Shown here in pieces: positions 23,121 through 34,857 of a stretch of 64,000 bases of DNA; position 1 is the first letter of the stretch; each line of letters starts with the position of its first letter. Origin of the DNA: Triatoma infestans (lineage: Eukaryota > Arthropoda > Insecta > Hemiptera > Reduviidae); NCBI GenBank assembly GCA_011037195.1, contig JAAEAF010003840.1, positions 60,506 through 124,505 on the forward strand, in the 5' to 3' direction. The notes under the pieces are model-generated. The model worked only from the letters and a program-made list of their open reading frames with translations. It was not told where the DNA came from and searched no databases. Position numbers and translations under genes: made by a program.

Positions 23121-23312
23121 TATTTTATCCGTGGTAGAATGCATATTCATTTTGTGCCTGACCGGTTTCGGATTTTCCATCCATTGTCAGAGTAAATTCA
23201 CCAATTTCTTGTAGAGACTTCACTTCTTGGTGAATTTGCTCTGGCAGTGGGTGAAAATCCGAAACCAGTCAGGAACAAAATGAATAAGCATGCTACCACG
23301 GATGAAATAAAT
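23121..23312. repeat. Palindromic hairpin repeat with GAAACCGGTC motif
   Basis: Arms 23121-23204 and 23227-23312 are inverted copies (ATCCGTGGTAG, CATTTTGT-CCTGAC, CGGTTTCGGATTTTCC) around a 22-nt loop. Each arm carries CTGACAATGG/CTGGCAGTGG followed by ATCCGAAACC and GGTCAGG/AGTCAGG, the Penelope-like 3' motif. The sequence left of the arm (23085-23130) also matches 51995-52050. It looks like two 3' ends inserted head to head, similar to the 2.2-2.8 kb pair but with a very short spacer. Confidence 0.7.
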
Positions 23313-23780
23313 ACCAAAAGTAAATAATATTTGATATCGTTTTAATGAACAAAAAACCTAATATTCTTGCGATTTGAAAGTTTTGGTTGCTTTTCTTGCA
23401 ATTATCTATGAAATTCTTAATTAAAATAATTCTTATATTACTCCCTTTTTATTTATTTATTTATTATTGAAATATTCACAATCTTGATTGAAAAATTTTC
23501 TGAGCTTGGAATTTACATTAAACCACCCCAAAATTCACCCATAATATATTGCCCATTTAAGTGTTGGAACCATGGTTTCAATTGATGTTTTGAAATTGAT
23601 ATTTTGAAGGGTTCTTGGGGGATATGCAACGTTAAACGTACCTCTAAAGTACTACTGATTCACAATAGACCTCTTAAATGCAGGTCGCAGTGGAATGAGG
23701 CTCTGCTCTCTCCCCGTCTGTCAGTCTAAAGTACCACTTGAACATTACTATATGGTTTTGCTATCTATATAATGATAGTA
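23313..23780. other. No gene seen; fragment of modular-element family
   Basis: GAAGGGTTCTTGGGGGATAT around 23607 matches GGAGGGTTCTTGGGGATGTT near 62978, so part of this stretch is a decayed relative of the modular TIR family. Nothing coding. Confidence 0.4.
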
Positions 23781-24040
23781 TTTTTTTGTATTTATTTAAG
23801 GCGCGTCAACATCTATGGTCATTGGCGCCCGAAGACTTCTCAGTGCACCGCCGGCCTCCTGTCCGCAGGGAGAACACTGTCCGTGTTCTCTCTTCCGAAG
23901 AACACTGTCCATCACCGGACACTGAGCTGTAGAGGCTTCTAGGAATAAAAAAATCTAAGGGCAGCACAGCTGGATTCGAACCCGGGATCTCCGCATGAGA
24001 GTCCAGTTTGCTAACCACTAGGGAAGCTATTCCCTTCCCT
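23781..24040 (-). mobile_element. tRNA-derived SINE, near complete
   Basis: Minus-strand SINE starting AGGGAAGGGAATAGC. Its tRNA-like head has an A box (CCTAGTGGTTAGCAAACTGG) and a B box (CCCGGGTTCGAATCC). Then come CTTAGATTTTTTTATTCCTAG-like sequence, CTCAGTGTCCGGTGATGGAC, GGCGCCAATGACCATAGATG and an A/T-rich tail at 23780-23799. Same family as 4404-4956 and 37272-37512. The B box is intact here, making this the best preserved promoter of the three. The open frames on both strands are shadows. Confidence 0.85.
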
Positions 24041-26010
24041 TAATATACATTACAATCATTGCTAGAGTTCCAAGTTTGACAATACTCAAAGAGTATATTG
24101 AAAAGTAGCTTTTATTGGGAAAAATCAGTGTATGCTTTCTCCCAAAGCTTCGTAAAATCAGCTTTCTCGGAAGAATGTTCTAAATAAAAGTATGAATCCT
24201 AATTATGAGTAAAAATGTATAAAGTTTAGATTAAATCATTTGAGTCGATTTGTGAAAGATGAGAAATTTTAAAAAAATAAAATAAAACATGCGAGAGATT
24301 TTTGGCATTACGAAGTTTTGTCCAACAACTTCGAGTTAGGTCCTCAGGTTATACATATCTATACAGGAAAATCTAAAAATTTGAACTTTAGGAAAACTAA
24401 ACTGTTATTTTTCTCCTAAAAAAAAAATACATGATAGTGAAAATAAATTCCTTTTTTATTTAAGATATCAAGAGTGATTTTTTGAGTGACTTTACTTTAT
24501 AAATAAATAATAAATTATTTAAAAATAAGTGGATTATATAATAAATCACTTTGCTGTCTTTTTCGTATAATGCATCTTTACGAACATCATTTTTTTTAAA
24601 AATACAATTATGTGATGCACTATTAATCTTCTAGTGAACAACTTCTTGGATGGTAATAGTATTAAAAAAAATATAGCACGCTAGATGATTGTAGGTTACT
24701 GACACCTGATTCAGCTAGCTGATTTCTTTATTATATAAATTGTAAACATTCTTGAAAATTTGTTAATATTTATAGGTTCTTTTATAATATTGAGTTGCAT
24801 GTTTTTTGACGTGCGTTGAACAGTATAATGTTATAGCAAATATTTTAATGTAATTGAAGGGAAAAATATTAACTTTATTTCCAAAAATGTTTGCTTACTG
24901 TTTAATTAAAGTTATATTTTGATTGCCTGGCTTATCTAAGGATTTAACTTTGTTTGTTTAGACTGTAGCAGTTGATTAATTTTTTTTTTTATGAATGTAA
25001 GCCCGGATTATAAAATTATACTTTGTTACTAATTTGTTCTATCAGAGTGGTAATTTCTCTGGCGGAGATTTTTTTTCCTTTATCGTGTGAATTGTACAAT
25101 TTTATGAACAACTTTCGCCCACTACCTTTTTGCTTAACATTATAAAACATTTCATGACATTCATTTTATTTATAACTTTATTACCTTTAATTTAATAAGA
25201 TTAATAACTTTTATGTTTAATTTGTTTATTTTTAATAACTTTTAAATTTTTTATTACAATTATTAGTCTCTTAGTGAAAATACGTTAGTAAAGTTATATT
25301 TAATAAATTGAACTTTGATAAAATTGTTTAAAACAACTCCCAGGAAAAAAAATGGTGCCGAATTGTTAGAATAAAAAAAATATAGGATATCATATAAGGC
25401 TTAATGAATTTAGCATCCATTATAATTAATATCTATACTTTTAAAGTAATTAAGAAACATCTGAAATTTGGATTGGGTTACGATTACAGCGACATACCTT
25501 ATCAGAACATTATGGAGACCTTTAATATCCAGTCTTTCGAGCAGTGGAGAGTGCTAATTCTGTTATAATATTCTTGTATAAACTCATAAATAATTATATT
25601 GACAATCCCATAGCTCCTTAGTTACATAAATCTTAATGGGCCAACTTTTAATTCCAGAAAATCCAATATTTTTAAAATAGCATTTGCAAAAAATTTGTAC
25701 CTCTACAATTGTCCAATTAACCGCATTATGCGAAATTTCAATAGATTTACGGAGACTACCATGATCGTAATAAAAAGGAAGCCGCTTACTTGAGACTGTA
25801 AAAAAAAATTGAAAGAAATAGACCAAACACTTCTTTTACGCCTTTTCTTGCGAATGCAATCCCATTCAACTATACAACCAACAGCCGCTAAAATATTGTC
25901 ATCCATTGATGCCATGATTACGGAACGAAGAGAAACTTAGGACTGTCGTCTAGACAGAATTTTTTAAATATTCAAGAAATATAACTTTTCCATTGCTCAC
26001 AAAAACTCCA
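24041..26010. other. No gene seen; possible Harbinger fragment inside
   Basis: AT-rich. Near 24300-24360 the minus strand has CCTGAGGACCTAACTCGAAG then CAAAACTTCG, a retroelement-3'-end-like hairpin. The minus-strand frame 25703-25915 is listed separately. Confidence 0.4.
25703..25915 (-). pseudogene. Possible Harbinger-type transposase N-terminus (weak)
   Basis: The minus-strand frame starts MASMDDNILAAVGCIVEWDC and then IRKKRRKRSVWSI. This faintly resembles the N-terminus of PIF/Harbinger nucleases (an acidic start, then a basic RRKRR-x-W segment before the WVHP-like motif). The rest of the frame, and the overlapping frame 25584-25826, show no catalytic residues. It could be chance; the call rests on one short pattern. 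Confidence 0.25.
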
Positions 26011-26825
26011 ATCCTATAAAAAAAACTCTTTTCTAAACTAAAAGACCCCACACCCACAACTTTATTATCAGATATAATTTATAAAATAAATTGTTTACAA
26101 TGCCCAGCTACATACATAGGACAAACATTTCAATATTTAATACCAACATAAATACGACTGTAAAACTAAAAAACCGACTGACATGACTACAGCACTAACG
26201 AAACATTGCATACTATACAAACATGAATTTGACATGGAGAACACTAATGGAATTTCCAAAACAACATACAGACTAAGACACGGTTTTCCCATCCGCTCTC
26301 CTAGCCCTTTATAAACCTTGACCCATCCAATGTCCGTAACACTTGGTGATGATATGTCACAGGTTAAACTAGAGTAATTACTACTCTATTTCTAACTGAA
26401 AATTTTGTAAGTACATTTCCTAAGTTATTTCCATACTTTACTCTTATATATGCCACATATTGTCAAAGTTTTAATAGTTGTGATTTAGTTTAATATTGAT
26501 CTGTTCTACAACAATAGTTTAAAATAAATTTAAATGTGCTATATATATCATACTTATTATTTAGTTTATTTATATAGTTTATTTTAAAAAAATTTTATTT
26601 CGAAAATATTTATTTTAAGTTCTAATTATAAATATTTATTTTATGTTGTTTTTATTTTTTATTGATTTGTATTAAAACCTTTGTACAGACCCTAAAGAAG
26701 GCAATAAATTTGTCGAAACCTCGGTAGAAATTTTAAAAAGAGTTCTTTTGTATGACCGAACCTCAACATCCAATTTACAACATTGAATCCAGCGGTCGTA
26801 ACGAACACCAAAAACATAAACATTT
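26010..26825 (+). mobile_element. Penelope-like element 3' end with GIY-YIG relic
   Basis: Plus-strand relic of a Penelope-like retroelement. The endonuclease domain is readable in two frames: DIIYKINCLQCPATYIGQTF (about 26072-26131, the GIY-YIG core with the C-x-x-C pair), then TALTKHCILYKHEFDMEN and RLRHGFPIRS (about 26188-26300). It has stops and frameshifts. About 400 bp further on, CTAAAGAAGGCAATAAATTT and GTCGAAACCTCGGTAG (about 26691-26726) form the 3' hairpin motif of these elements. Then comes the tail shared with positions 1-125. The reverse transcriptase is missing: strongly 5'-truncated. Confidence 0.8.
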
Positions 26826-29800
26826 AATATAAAAATAATGAATAATTCGTAAAATTCTACATAATTTAAAAGAAATGGAGATAAGTGATAATTGGTTAGC
26901 AACTTAAACATCCCTGCCGTTATGCAGTTTGGATCAAAAGCCTGCGAATTGTCTATTTATTTAAACTCTTAATCTATTTTTTTTGGGAACCGAATTTCTA
27001 AAGGAAATCTATTAAATATTTTTATATGTAAATATCCAGACATTTTCTGACAGTCTGGAATTAATGACTTGTCTTTGTTGCGAAGATTAAATGAAATCAA
27101 GCTTTGTAGACAAGATATGGGATTCATCATAGCTTTTTACGCTTACTGTTTTAATGATAAACAAGAAACGTTTCAATAAAAGGGCTATGACTTTTTTTTT
27201 ATCTGAATTAATATAAATTTATGAAAAAGAAAATTATTCCCAGAAATACATTTATAAAATATAACCAAAATTAATAAATTCCTTTTAAAATATTAATCAC
27301 TCTAGAAATCATTAGAATCTTAATAAAAGATTCGTTATTTTTAAAATATTTACCCTTAGTAAACAATAATGTTACGCTGATGTAACGTGACAATAAAAAT
27401 GGCAATAATAATAATAAATTTATTGATGAATAGTTTTTTAAATCCAGTAACAATAATTCATCAAAGCTTGCTGAACTTAAAAAGAAAAAAACAAATAATA
27501 AAGAATTGATGAATAAGAAAGATCTGGGACGCCACATTACTTGCGGCAGTAAGGCTTCTTCACAGAATCTATTTATAAATTCATACAGCATACAAAATAT
27601 ACAGCGTGAAGAAACCCAGTAAAGTTCAATTGACAGGTGACTTTGGTGTCAAATACATTTAGGTCATTGTAATGAACGTTTAATATTTCCTGTTTTATAA
27701 TAATCTGTTTTTTTTTTTAATTTTCATATTGTCCATTTAATTTTAGATTTCCTTAAAAAAAAAAATCCTGTTAGTTGTTGGAAAATTAGGTGAAATTGAA
27801 TTGATAAAATAATCCTTTCCCCCAAAACTTTATTTATTTTCATTATCGTAATGTCAATCAAGGCCTCCCCCCTCTATTTAAGGTTACTGATATGTTTTAT
27901 TCTCTCTTAACCTCTCTCGTATTGCTAGAATTTCAAATAATAAAATAAAATGGTTAACCGAATTGCGACTTTATTTAATAAGTTGTTTTTTTGAATTTTC
28001 CTCTAAAACAGCTACAACGATTTCCTTTAAATTTGAAACGCTATTTGCACAGATATATAATCGTATCACTTCTTAGAAAAAAATTATTTTAGGGGTAACT
28101 ATGCCGTTTTAAATTTCAGATATTATGGGGTCGTGTTCGATATTATTCGAATCGCTCTTTTCGCCTGCTTCAGTATAATTACTTCGAACTATTAGCTTGC
28201 TTTTTAGATACATGTGTCCTCCATTATCTCTGTATTTAAATTAAACAGTATATTGGGCTAAGTAAACATACAAAATAAAGAATATTATGAAATGTTTTTT
28301 GGGTGTGTTAAGTTGTTGTAGTTTTGGAAAATGGTAGCTTGTAGTGGCTTGAGCGGTTTTGTTAAAAGGGTTTGTGAGTATATATGTTTAAGACAGTGAA
28401 GTATCATATATAAGAAAGTAGTCACCGCTGCTAAACAATAAATATATTCTAATAAAATAATAACTACAAGTTATTTACAAAGATATTATAAACTTATTAA
28501 TATATTGTGAAACTGCCACTGATTCTAAGATAGCGATTTCTGAAGTGTACTGCTTCGGTGTCTACAACAAACTGTTCTTGTTAGAAGGCAGAGTGCAGAC
28601 TGTCTTGAAGGAATGTCTTCTCTTCATAAAACAGTTGGCCAAGTGGCATTGTATTATTTTAACGGATTCTTATGCCTTTGTCTCTTTAGCAACAATGACC
28701 TTAAATTATAAGTACCTGACTCTAAAATACATTATTTTATGCCAAAATTATGTCACTTAAAATATTTTTCAAAACTATTTATTTTTGCATTTTTTCTTCC
28801 ACTATAATTACAAAGAAAATTTGTCATCTTTATAACAGTAAGAGAAAGTAGTGTTAGTGTTTCATATTAAATTTTTTGATTGTAGATTTAGGTTATTTGC
28901 ATAGTGGTCTTCCAAATAATTATATATGATCTGTATTCCATATATGCCAAAACATTATTTGTTTCTTCCAAGATCGTTCATTATATATCTGTTTTAAATT
29001 ATCTGTAATATATTATTATTAGCGAAAAGAAACTACCCAGTACTAAAATATAGTTTTCCCCCAAACTTCTAAGGAAGGCGACATTGAAGAAAGATGCTAC
29101 TAACCCTCTTTCAGTAGAGGATAAAGTGGAACAAAACAACCCCTATTCCATTCCTTCCTTTCATTCCTTCCGCTATTTTCTTAATATTTATTTCTCTTTT
29201 AAATAAACGACATAAATAAATAAAGGATGTTTCATGATTCATTTGTTAATTTTATTCTTTTAATCTATTTGAATTATTGTTAAAAATAAAAAATATTGCT
29301 GTTTCAAGGTTAGTTAGTTAGTTTCGTTGTCGTCAAATAAATTAATCTTATCTGCCTTATTGTAGTTGTGATGCTTGCTATTTAGGATGAGTCCCAAGGT
29401 TAAACTCATTAAAACGAGTTCTTTCAATTTTTAATTTTTTTTAATTCTTGTTTGATTCTTTAAGTTCTAAATGCTTAAAAATTTATCAATACTTTTTGAA
29501 TCAGTACTTTAGATTTATTACGCACTAAATTACTTTTGATCACAAAGTCGTCATAGAGGCATCTAAAAATTCATTGTGTCTGTCTTAGTGTATTTTTGTA
29601 TGTCTTAAAGTGTCCTGATGAATCACTGATATATTAACTTAAGAATGCGAATACTGCAAGGACTTTACAGAAATAATAGAGAAAAATGTAAAAGAGGGTA
29701 GAAATAACAGGCTGAACTGGCAAAGTGTTTTGACGATGCTTTCTTAAGGACAGTTCTAGACTATACCTTGAGCCTAGCTAGGCCCTCTTATTATACACTT

Positions 29801-30436
29801 GTTAAAATCATTTCCTTTATGATTTCGTAAAGTAGTGAAGTAGGCGGATTCTTATTCTCCGCTAAGATGTTAGACTTGAATAGCTTGAGGTAAGAAAGTG
29901 CGTTATGTCTCATGTAACGTGTTGAGTGAGTATCAATGGGCGGTTTGTATGTGATTATAATTTCTGGCAATCCATTACACTAATCCAAGTGTTATTATCC
30001 ATCTCTTTAACAGTAAAAATTTTGTTCCAATTGTCCAAAATAATCAATTGATTCTAAATTTAGAAAACTTTATATTCAGATTATAAATATATTGGAAGGA
30101 ACCTGGATTTTCTTGGATTTATTTCACCGATTCACCACCCCTTGTTTGTTATCAGTTTGACAAGTTCTCTTTTCTAGGCTCATCAAAAAGTATTTTCCCT
30201 GTCTTGTTGCAGAATTTCCTTCTTTTTTTTCTGGTTCTTAATTAATTGATGCGTGATATTAACTGTAATATAATATTTCCTGTTACATTCCCAAACATTT
30301 GCTGTCCTAGAAATGTCTTTATTTGTTTAATATATTGTTAATAGCAGGATTTTATAGATTTTTTTATATTCTAAAAAAAATAATAAATAAATAAATCTGA
30401 AATAAATTTCTTCAAAACTTGGATAATAATTAGATC
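26826..30436. other. No gene seen; one possible transposase fragment
   Basis: AT-rich. Contains the weak Harbinger-like frame at 27271-27591 and, around 27990-28110, a piece resembling one module of the modular TIR family (TTTTCCTCTAAAACAGC then ACGATTT). No exon-like signal. Confidence 0.4.
27271..27591 (-). pseudogene. Possible Harbinger-type transposase fragment
   Basis: The 106-codon minus-strand frame contains SSASFDELLLLDLKNY and later RYISVTLLFTKGKYFKNNES. In PIF/Harbinger nucleases the corresponding segment is an FDELL motif followed some 30 residues later by a (R)LA-x-TLRFLATG motif, and spacing and order agree here. Catalytic acidic residues lie further downstream and are not present. 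The frame is AT-rich and the match short, so chance is possible. Confidence 0.4.
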
Positions 30437-30808
30437 TGTAAGGGTGTTGTTAGGAGAAGTTGGTTGTTGCTTGATGAGTGATAAATAACACCTTAATATG
30501 GTTAAGATATATAATTGATATATATGTATATGACTGACTGCCAAGGACTTTACACTGTAGAGTTTAGAACTGAACTGAACTGACAGACTGACGTGGCTAA
30601 AATGATATGTACGGAGTGATGTTAAACTGATGTGTAAATCAGCAGAATGATAATGATGTGTAAAACTGAATTCCACAGAATGATTCCTGACTGTCTATCT
30701 CTCATATATATATATATACACTGGCCGAGCCTCTCCTCTCTGTGCGAGAGGGTCTGTTTCTCTCCGCTAGAGTGGATGAGTGGTGGGGGTTCACCCAAAA
30801 CCCCTACA
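30437..30808 (-). mobile_element. Solo LTR, family 2, with perfect target duplication
   Basis: 372-bp LTR on the minus strand from TGTAGGGGTTTTGGGTGAAC to CAACACCCTTACA. It is flanked by a perfect 4-bp target duplication, GATC (30433-30436 and 30809-30812). Same family as 8324-8675, with the same landmarks: CACTCATCCACTCTAGCGGA, a (TA)n TATA block near 30708-30719, CCACGTCAGTCTGTCAGTTC, and GTGTAAAGTCCTTGGCAGTC. Clean TG...CA ends and the duplication identify it as a product of LTR-LTR recombination. The 101-codon frame on this strand is LTR sequence. Confidence 0.9.
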
Positions 30809-32246
30809 GATCTAAACTCACAATAAATATGATATTTATCTAATAAAAAGCAAAGAAATAAACTATAGATTTGTAATTGAAGTTATTTACAAAAAAAATA
30901 CCACATGAAAATCGAATAGTTAGAAAGTCTTAACTTCACTATAAATGTAAATACTGTGTAAGATTCTAATCTTAGAGAGACAAAAAATAAATTAAAAAAG
31001 AAATTGCATTAAATCTTTATTCCAGAACCTTATGTTAACCTTTTACTTCTAAGATAAAGAAAAACGTACAAATAAAATTACTGAAAAAAATAAAGAGCAT
31101 CTTGTAGAAGAAAGTTCTTTTTAAGTACATATAGACTTTTCTTCTTATCTCTAGTTCGGTAAAGTTTTGGTCCGGTAAACAATATGTGGGGCTCTTATTG
31201 TTCTATTTCCTTACAATGTTCACTAAATGGCACATGCACCTAATTTTTTAATATGCACGACAAAAAATAAATTTTAAGTGACAGATTTTTATTATATTTG
31301 CAATGTTTACTAAACGTTGAGTAGGGATTGCATTACTTTGTAAAGGTGATGGGGATTATACTTGTTTATATAAGTGTGACTGCTTTATTGTATGGGCAGT
31401 TTAAATTTAAAGCTAATCACAGAGATCCCTCAGATAAGCAAGATACAAAAAGAATGTTTAAGGAAAAATAGTTCAAATAGAAGCGATATACGAGTATTTA
31501 GAACAATGCAGTAAGAATTCCATGTTTAAAGAAAATCGTTCGAGAATTTTTCGACAAAATCGAGAAAAACAAAGAAAAAATAATTCACTAAAGTCGCACT
31601 TTCGATTGATGGATTTTGACTCAAATCTTCGTGTCAGATGCGGTGGCATTTTTGGTTATTAAAACACACAAACACATACAAATACTAGCATAAACTTATA
31701 ACCTCCCGATACAATCAACAAGAGTGGTGCGTGATAAAAAACATAAAGTTGAAATCTATTCTGTACACCACCTTATTCTGACGATGGGTGAGAATTCAAA
31801 ACCGATCAAAACAACAAAATTAAAGCATACTTGACGGATAAAATCCCGTAGGTTTTGGTGATGCTTTACTCTCCAAACCTATTCATTTCCTATATATACC
31901 AATTAAGATTCCAGGATACTCTTAAACTTTTCATCAGAGCTTTTTATCTATGGATATCTGCTTTTTATTTTGTGGTGGTCATCAATCGGTTTCGGGCATC
32001 ATCAGAAATGTCTTGATAAAAATTGTTATTAACGAAGACTTTTACAGAGAAAAATCAGTTTTATTCAACTCGTTTCCCCACTATCTATTTTGAATTTAAT
32101 GAAGTTATCAGTTTTTCATTGTTATTTGATGATAATTGTTTTGTTATTAAAAAGCGTTTAATTGTCATAAAAAATTGAACGTTTGTTCCATATTATTAAA
32201 TTAAATAATTGACAGTAATGCTGGAGAAAATATCAGTAAAGCTTTG
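30809..32246. other. No gene seen; two retroelement 3'-end fragments
   Basis: Near 31490-31640 (minus) a module of the TIR family is recognisable. Near 31780-31830 (plus) TTCTGACGATGGGTGAG then AAAACCGATC is a Penelope-like 3' motif. On the minus strand at about 31905-32040 lies a fragment matching 34560-34710. Nothing coding. Confidence 0.4.
31905..32040 (-). repeat. Penelope-like 3'-end fragment
   Basis: The minus strand reads TTTCTGATGATGCCCGAAAC then CGATTGATGACCACCACAAA, matching the block at 34584-34635 but lacking the TGGGAACG loop. The CUGAUGA heptamer is canonical here. Confidence 0.5.
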
Positions 32247-32562
32247 TATAATGGATGTGTTGGATGGAGAGAATTGGTTTTGTTTGATGAGTTTTAAGAA
32301 GAAAACTTGGTTAACATTGGTTAACTGATATATTAATAAATATACATAGACTGCTTGGACTTTACAAGGATGAATGTTTAAGTTAGAGTGGTAAGAGAAT
32401 GGACACGTAGCGATTGGATGTACTGAACTAATTTCCACTGTGTTTGACTGTGTTTCATGGACTGTCCGTCGCTATATTTATACAGCTTCTCCCACTCTAG
32501 TCCGAGAGAGTGGTTGAGCTTCTCTTGCTCAGTGTGGTTGCTGAGCTTCTCTTGCTGTTACA
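32247..32562 (-). repeat. LTR, family 1 (3' member of an LTR pair)
   Basis: On the minus strand this runs from TGTAACAGCAAGAGAAGC to CATCCATTATA. The TATA box is clear (GTATAAATATAGCGACGG, near 32466-32483). Landmarks: GTGTAAAG-like TTGTAAAGTCCAAGCAGTC and TTAACCAATGTTAACC. Together with 32574-32887 it forms a two-LTR remnant bounded by CTTTG (32242-32246) and CCTTG (32888-32892), a 5-bp target duplication with one mismatch. The minus-strand frame 32196-32438 is LTR sequence. Confidence 0.8.
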
Positions 32563-32573
32563 TCATCCCCTAA
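32563..32573 (-). other. 11-bp spacer, polypurine-like
   Basis: Between the two LTRs, on the element strand, stands TTAGGGGATGA. A purine-rich run directly before the 3' LTR is what a polypurine tract looks like, so the remnant may have lost its whole interior except this tract. Inference from position and composition only. Confidence 0.35.
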
Positions 32574-32887
32574 TATAATGGATGTATTGGATGGAGAGAA
32601 TTTAGGTACGGTAGATGAATTGAGAAGAAGATTTGGTTAACTGATATATTAATAAATAGACACAGACTGCCTGGACTGTACAATGGATGAATGTTTCAGT
32701 TAGAGTGGTAAGAGAATGACACGTAGCGATTGGATGTAATTGAACTAATTTCCACTGTGTTTAACTGCGTTTCATGGACTGTCCTTCGCTATATTTATAC
32801 AGCTTCTCTCACTCTCCCACTCCAGTCCCAGAAAGTGGTTGAGATTCTCTTGCTCTCTGTGGTTGCTGAGCTTTTCTTGCAGTTACA
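32574..32887 (-). repeat. LTR, family 1 (5' member of an LTR pair)
   Basis: Minus-strand LTR from TGTAACTGCAAGAAAAGC to CATCCATTATA, collinear with its partner at 32247-32562, with the same TATA box (CTGTATAAATATAGCG). Small differences from the partner, including a GAGAGT insertion before the TATA box and loss of the TTAACC palindrome, show that the two LTRs have diverged since insertion or have separate origins. Confidence 0.8.
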
Positions 32888-34559
32888 CCTTGTTTTTTCT
32901 AGTCATTTCGAGCATTCCTTCATATTTAAGCTATTTCATGTATCCACAAATTGAGATTCTATCTTTCCAGTTTTGTCCAGGCTTCATTCCCACCCTTTCA
33001 TTATTAGTGAAAATTTTTTTTAAACACTTTTACAGCAATCTGTTAAAAAAAAAAAAATTCCAAAATTTTTCATCTAGTTTCTATGGTATTTTTATAAGCA
33101 ACGAGGTAAGTTGGTGATTGACAGATTTAATGAATTCGAAGACACCATGTGCAGTTGTTATTATTATTATTATTATTATTTTTTTTTTGTTATCAGCGTG
33201 AATGAGACAACTTTATAGTTACGTTTATTTTGAATTTAATAAATTTATCAATTTTCTTTATTACTTGATGATAATTGTCTCCTGTTAATTCTGTTGAGAA
33301 TTAATAATTTTGAATTATCATTCTAGATTTAATAAGAAGTTTTAAATCATAACACATTATAAAGTCATAAAAATGTCTTTTTCTCTCTCTCTCTATCACA
33401 TCCCTGATTTCTATTTTTATTATCTTACATAACTCTTCATAATTCATTGTTTCTTGATATGAACACCTTGGAAAATTGGCAATAGTAATTATATGTAATT
33501 TATTATTTTTCTATTGTATTTTTTTTTTTTTTTTGCCACTTGACGTCATAACTTTTTTATTATTTGTTGTAAACAATATTTTTGTTACAAGGCTTATATT
33601 TTAGAAATTATTACTCCTAAAATTTAGGAGTTAAATTATTTATATTTACGGGTTGAATTTGTTGGATTTCATTTGGAATATAACAGATGATAATATGTAC
33701 TTTTACAAAAAACGCGCGTCTTATTACTTATCTGTTGCTCTGTTAAGAGTAATTTTTTCCCTCATGCCAAATTTTTTTTATTTCATTGTAAGTAAATTTT
33801 TAGATCCCATGAGAGTACGAAAAAAAGAGAAATGTTTTTAGCGAATTGCGTGTGTGTGTGTGAACAAAATATCTCAAAAACTAGTTCCGTTTAGGAAGGT
33901 ATTGTTCAAAATCCTTTTCTTTTCTTTTTTCTTTTTTTTTTTTTTGGAAAGTCCGACTTTACTGATTCTTTTTTTCAGTTTTCTAGGATTTTTTCTAAAA
34001 TAGCTTCAACGTTTTTCAAATTTCGTATTCGTATACTATCCAAACACATAAAATGCCTATCACTTTTATTTGAGATGTTTTCGGGAAAAATGTATTTTTG
34101 GAATGGAGCTTCTGGAGAAGCAGTAAGTTTAAGCTTTTTCTTCACTTCACTGCAATGTAAGTTTCAACCATCAACATATATAGTATATAAAATGCATTAA
34201 AAGTATTGCTAGGCATTCTAAATTTGAAAAAAAAATCGATTTGACACAGAAATATGACTTTACATAATAGTTTTTTGAGGTTTCGAAAACCGTTTAACGA
34301 TATTTTTATTAAACATGAAATGCTCAAGTTTGAGTGTGTGTTTGAGTATACAGAGATATAAATGTATTATATTTTGAAACATTGTTTCGAGAAAGTTGAT
34401 TTTTTTTAAGGGAGTTTTTAAGGAACTTATGGTACAAACATTTTGAAATCAAATCATATGTCAAATCAATCATCAAATGTTATTTAGTTTTGTTTAAAAA
34501 ACTAGAGTATATAAAAGTCCGAGTATATAAACTGAATTTGCACTCTGTGCACGTCTGTG
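32888..34559. other. No gene seen; (ATT)n and a modular-family fragment
   Basis: An (ATT)n run lies at 33157-33180. From about 33850 to 34130 the blocks GTGTGTGTGTGAACAAAATA, CTCAAAAACTAG, TTTTCTAGGATTTTTTCTA and GATGTTTTCGGGAAAAAT align with one module of the TIR family. No coding signal. Confidence 0.45.
33157..33180. repeat. (ATT)n microsatellite
   Basis: Eight ATT units followed by poly(T). Confidence 0.9.
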
Positions 34560-34710
34560 TTATCCACACTGTTTTGACAAAAACATCCTGATAATGTGGG
34601 AACGCCCGAAACCGGTTGATGACCACAAAAAAGAAGCAGGCTATCACGGAAAATATCTCTTAAGGTTTTTCCAGTTTTGCGGAACCAACCACAACAATTA
34701 TTAGCACTAT
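34560..34710 (+). repeat. Penelope-like 3'-end fragment, best copy
   Basis: CATCCTGATAATGTGGGAAC, GCCCGAAACCGGTTGATG, then ACCACAAAAAAGAAGCAGGC and TTGCGGAACCAACCACAACA. Relatives lie at 31905-32040 (minus) and 54612-54690 (plus, right half only). No associated endonuclease frame is recognisable upstream. Confidence 0.5.
34584..34621 (+). ncRNA. Hammerhead-like motif (candidate)
   Basis: CATC (34584-34587) and GATG (34618-34621) can pair as helix I. Between them are CTGATAA (one change from the CUGAUGA core), a GGG-AACG-CCC helix II, GAAAC, CG and GTT. The arrangement matches a minimal type I hammerhead, with an extra TGT before helix II and a two-nucleotide helix III loop. It is the best of the hammerhead-like copies for a loop in helix III, but not canonical. 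Confidence 0.3.
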
Positions 34711-34857
34711 ATCTTCTACACTATAATGTGTAAGTATTCTTAAGTGAACTTGTCTTGAGTGCTAAACCATCTTGTACCTCCGCCCCCCTTGTGGCAAACC
34801 TAAGTTGTCTTAGGATGCGAGTAACAATTGAAATGGTAGAGAAATCGAGCAGGTCCC

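Noticed and set aside
23738..24018. Overlapping frames on both strands
   Set aside because: They lie within a tRNA-derived SINE and reflect its composition.
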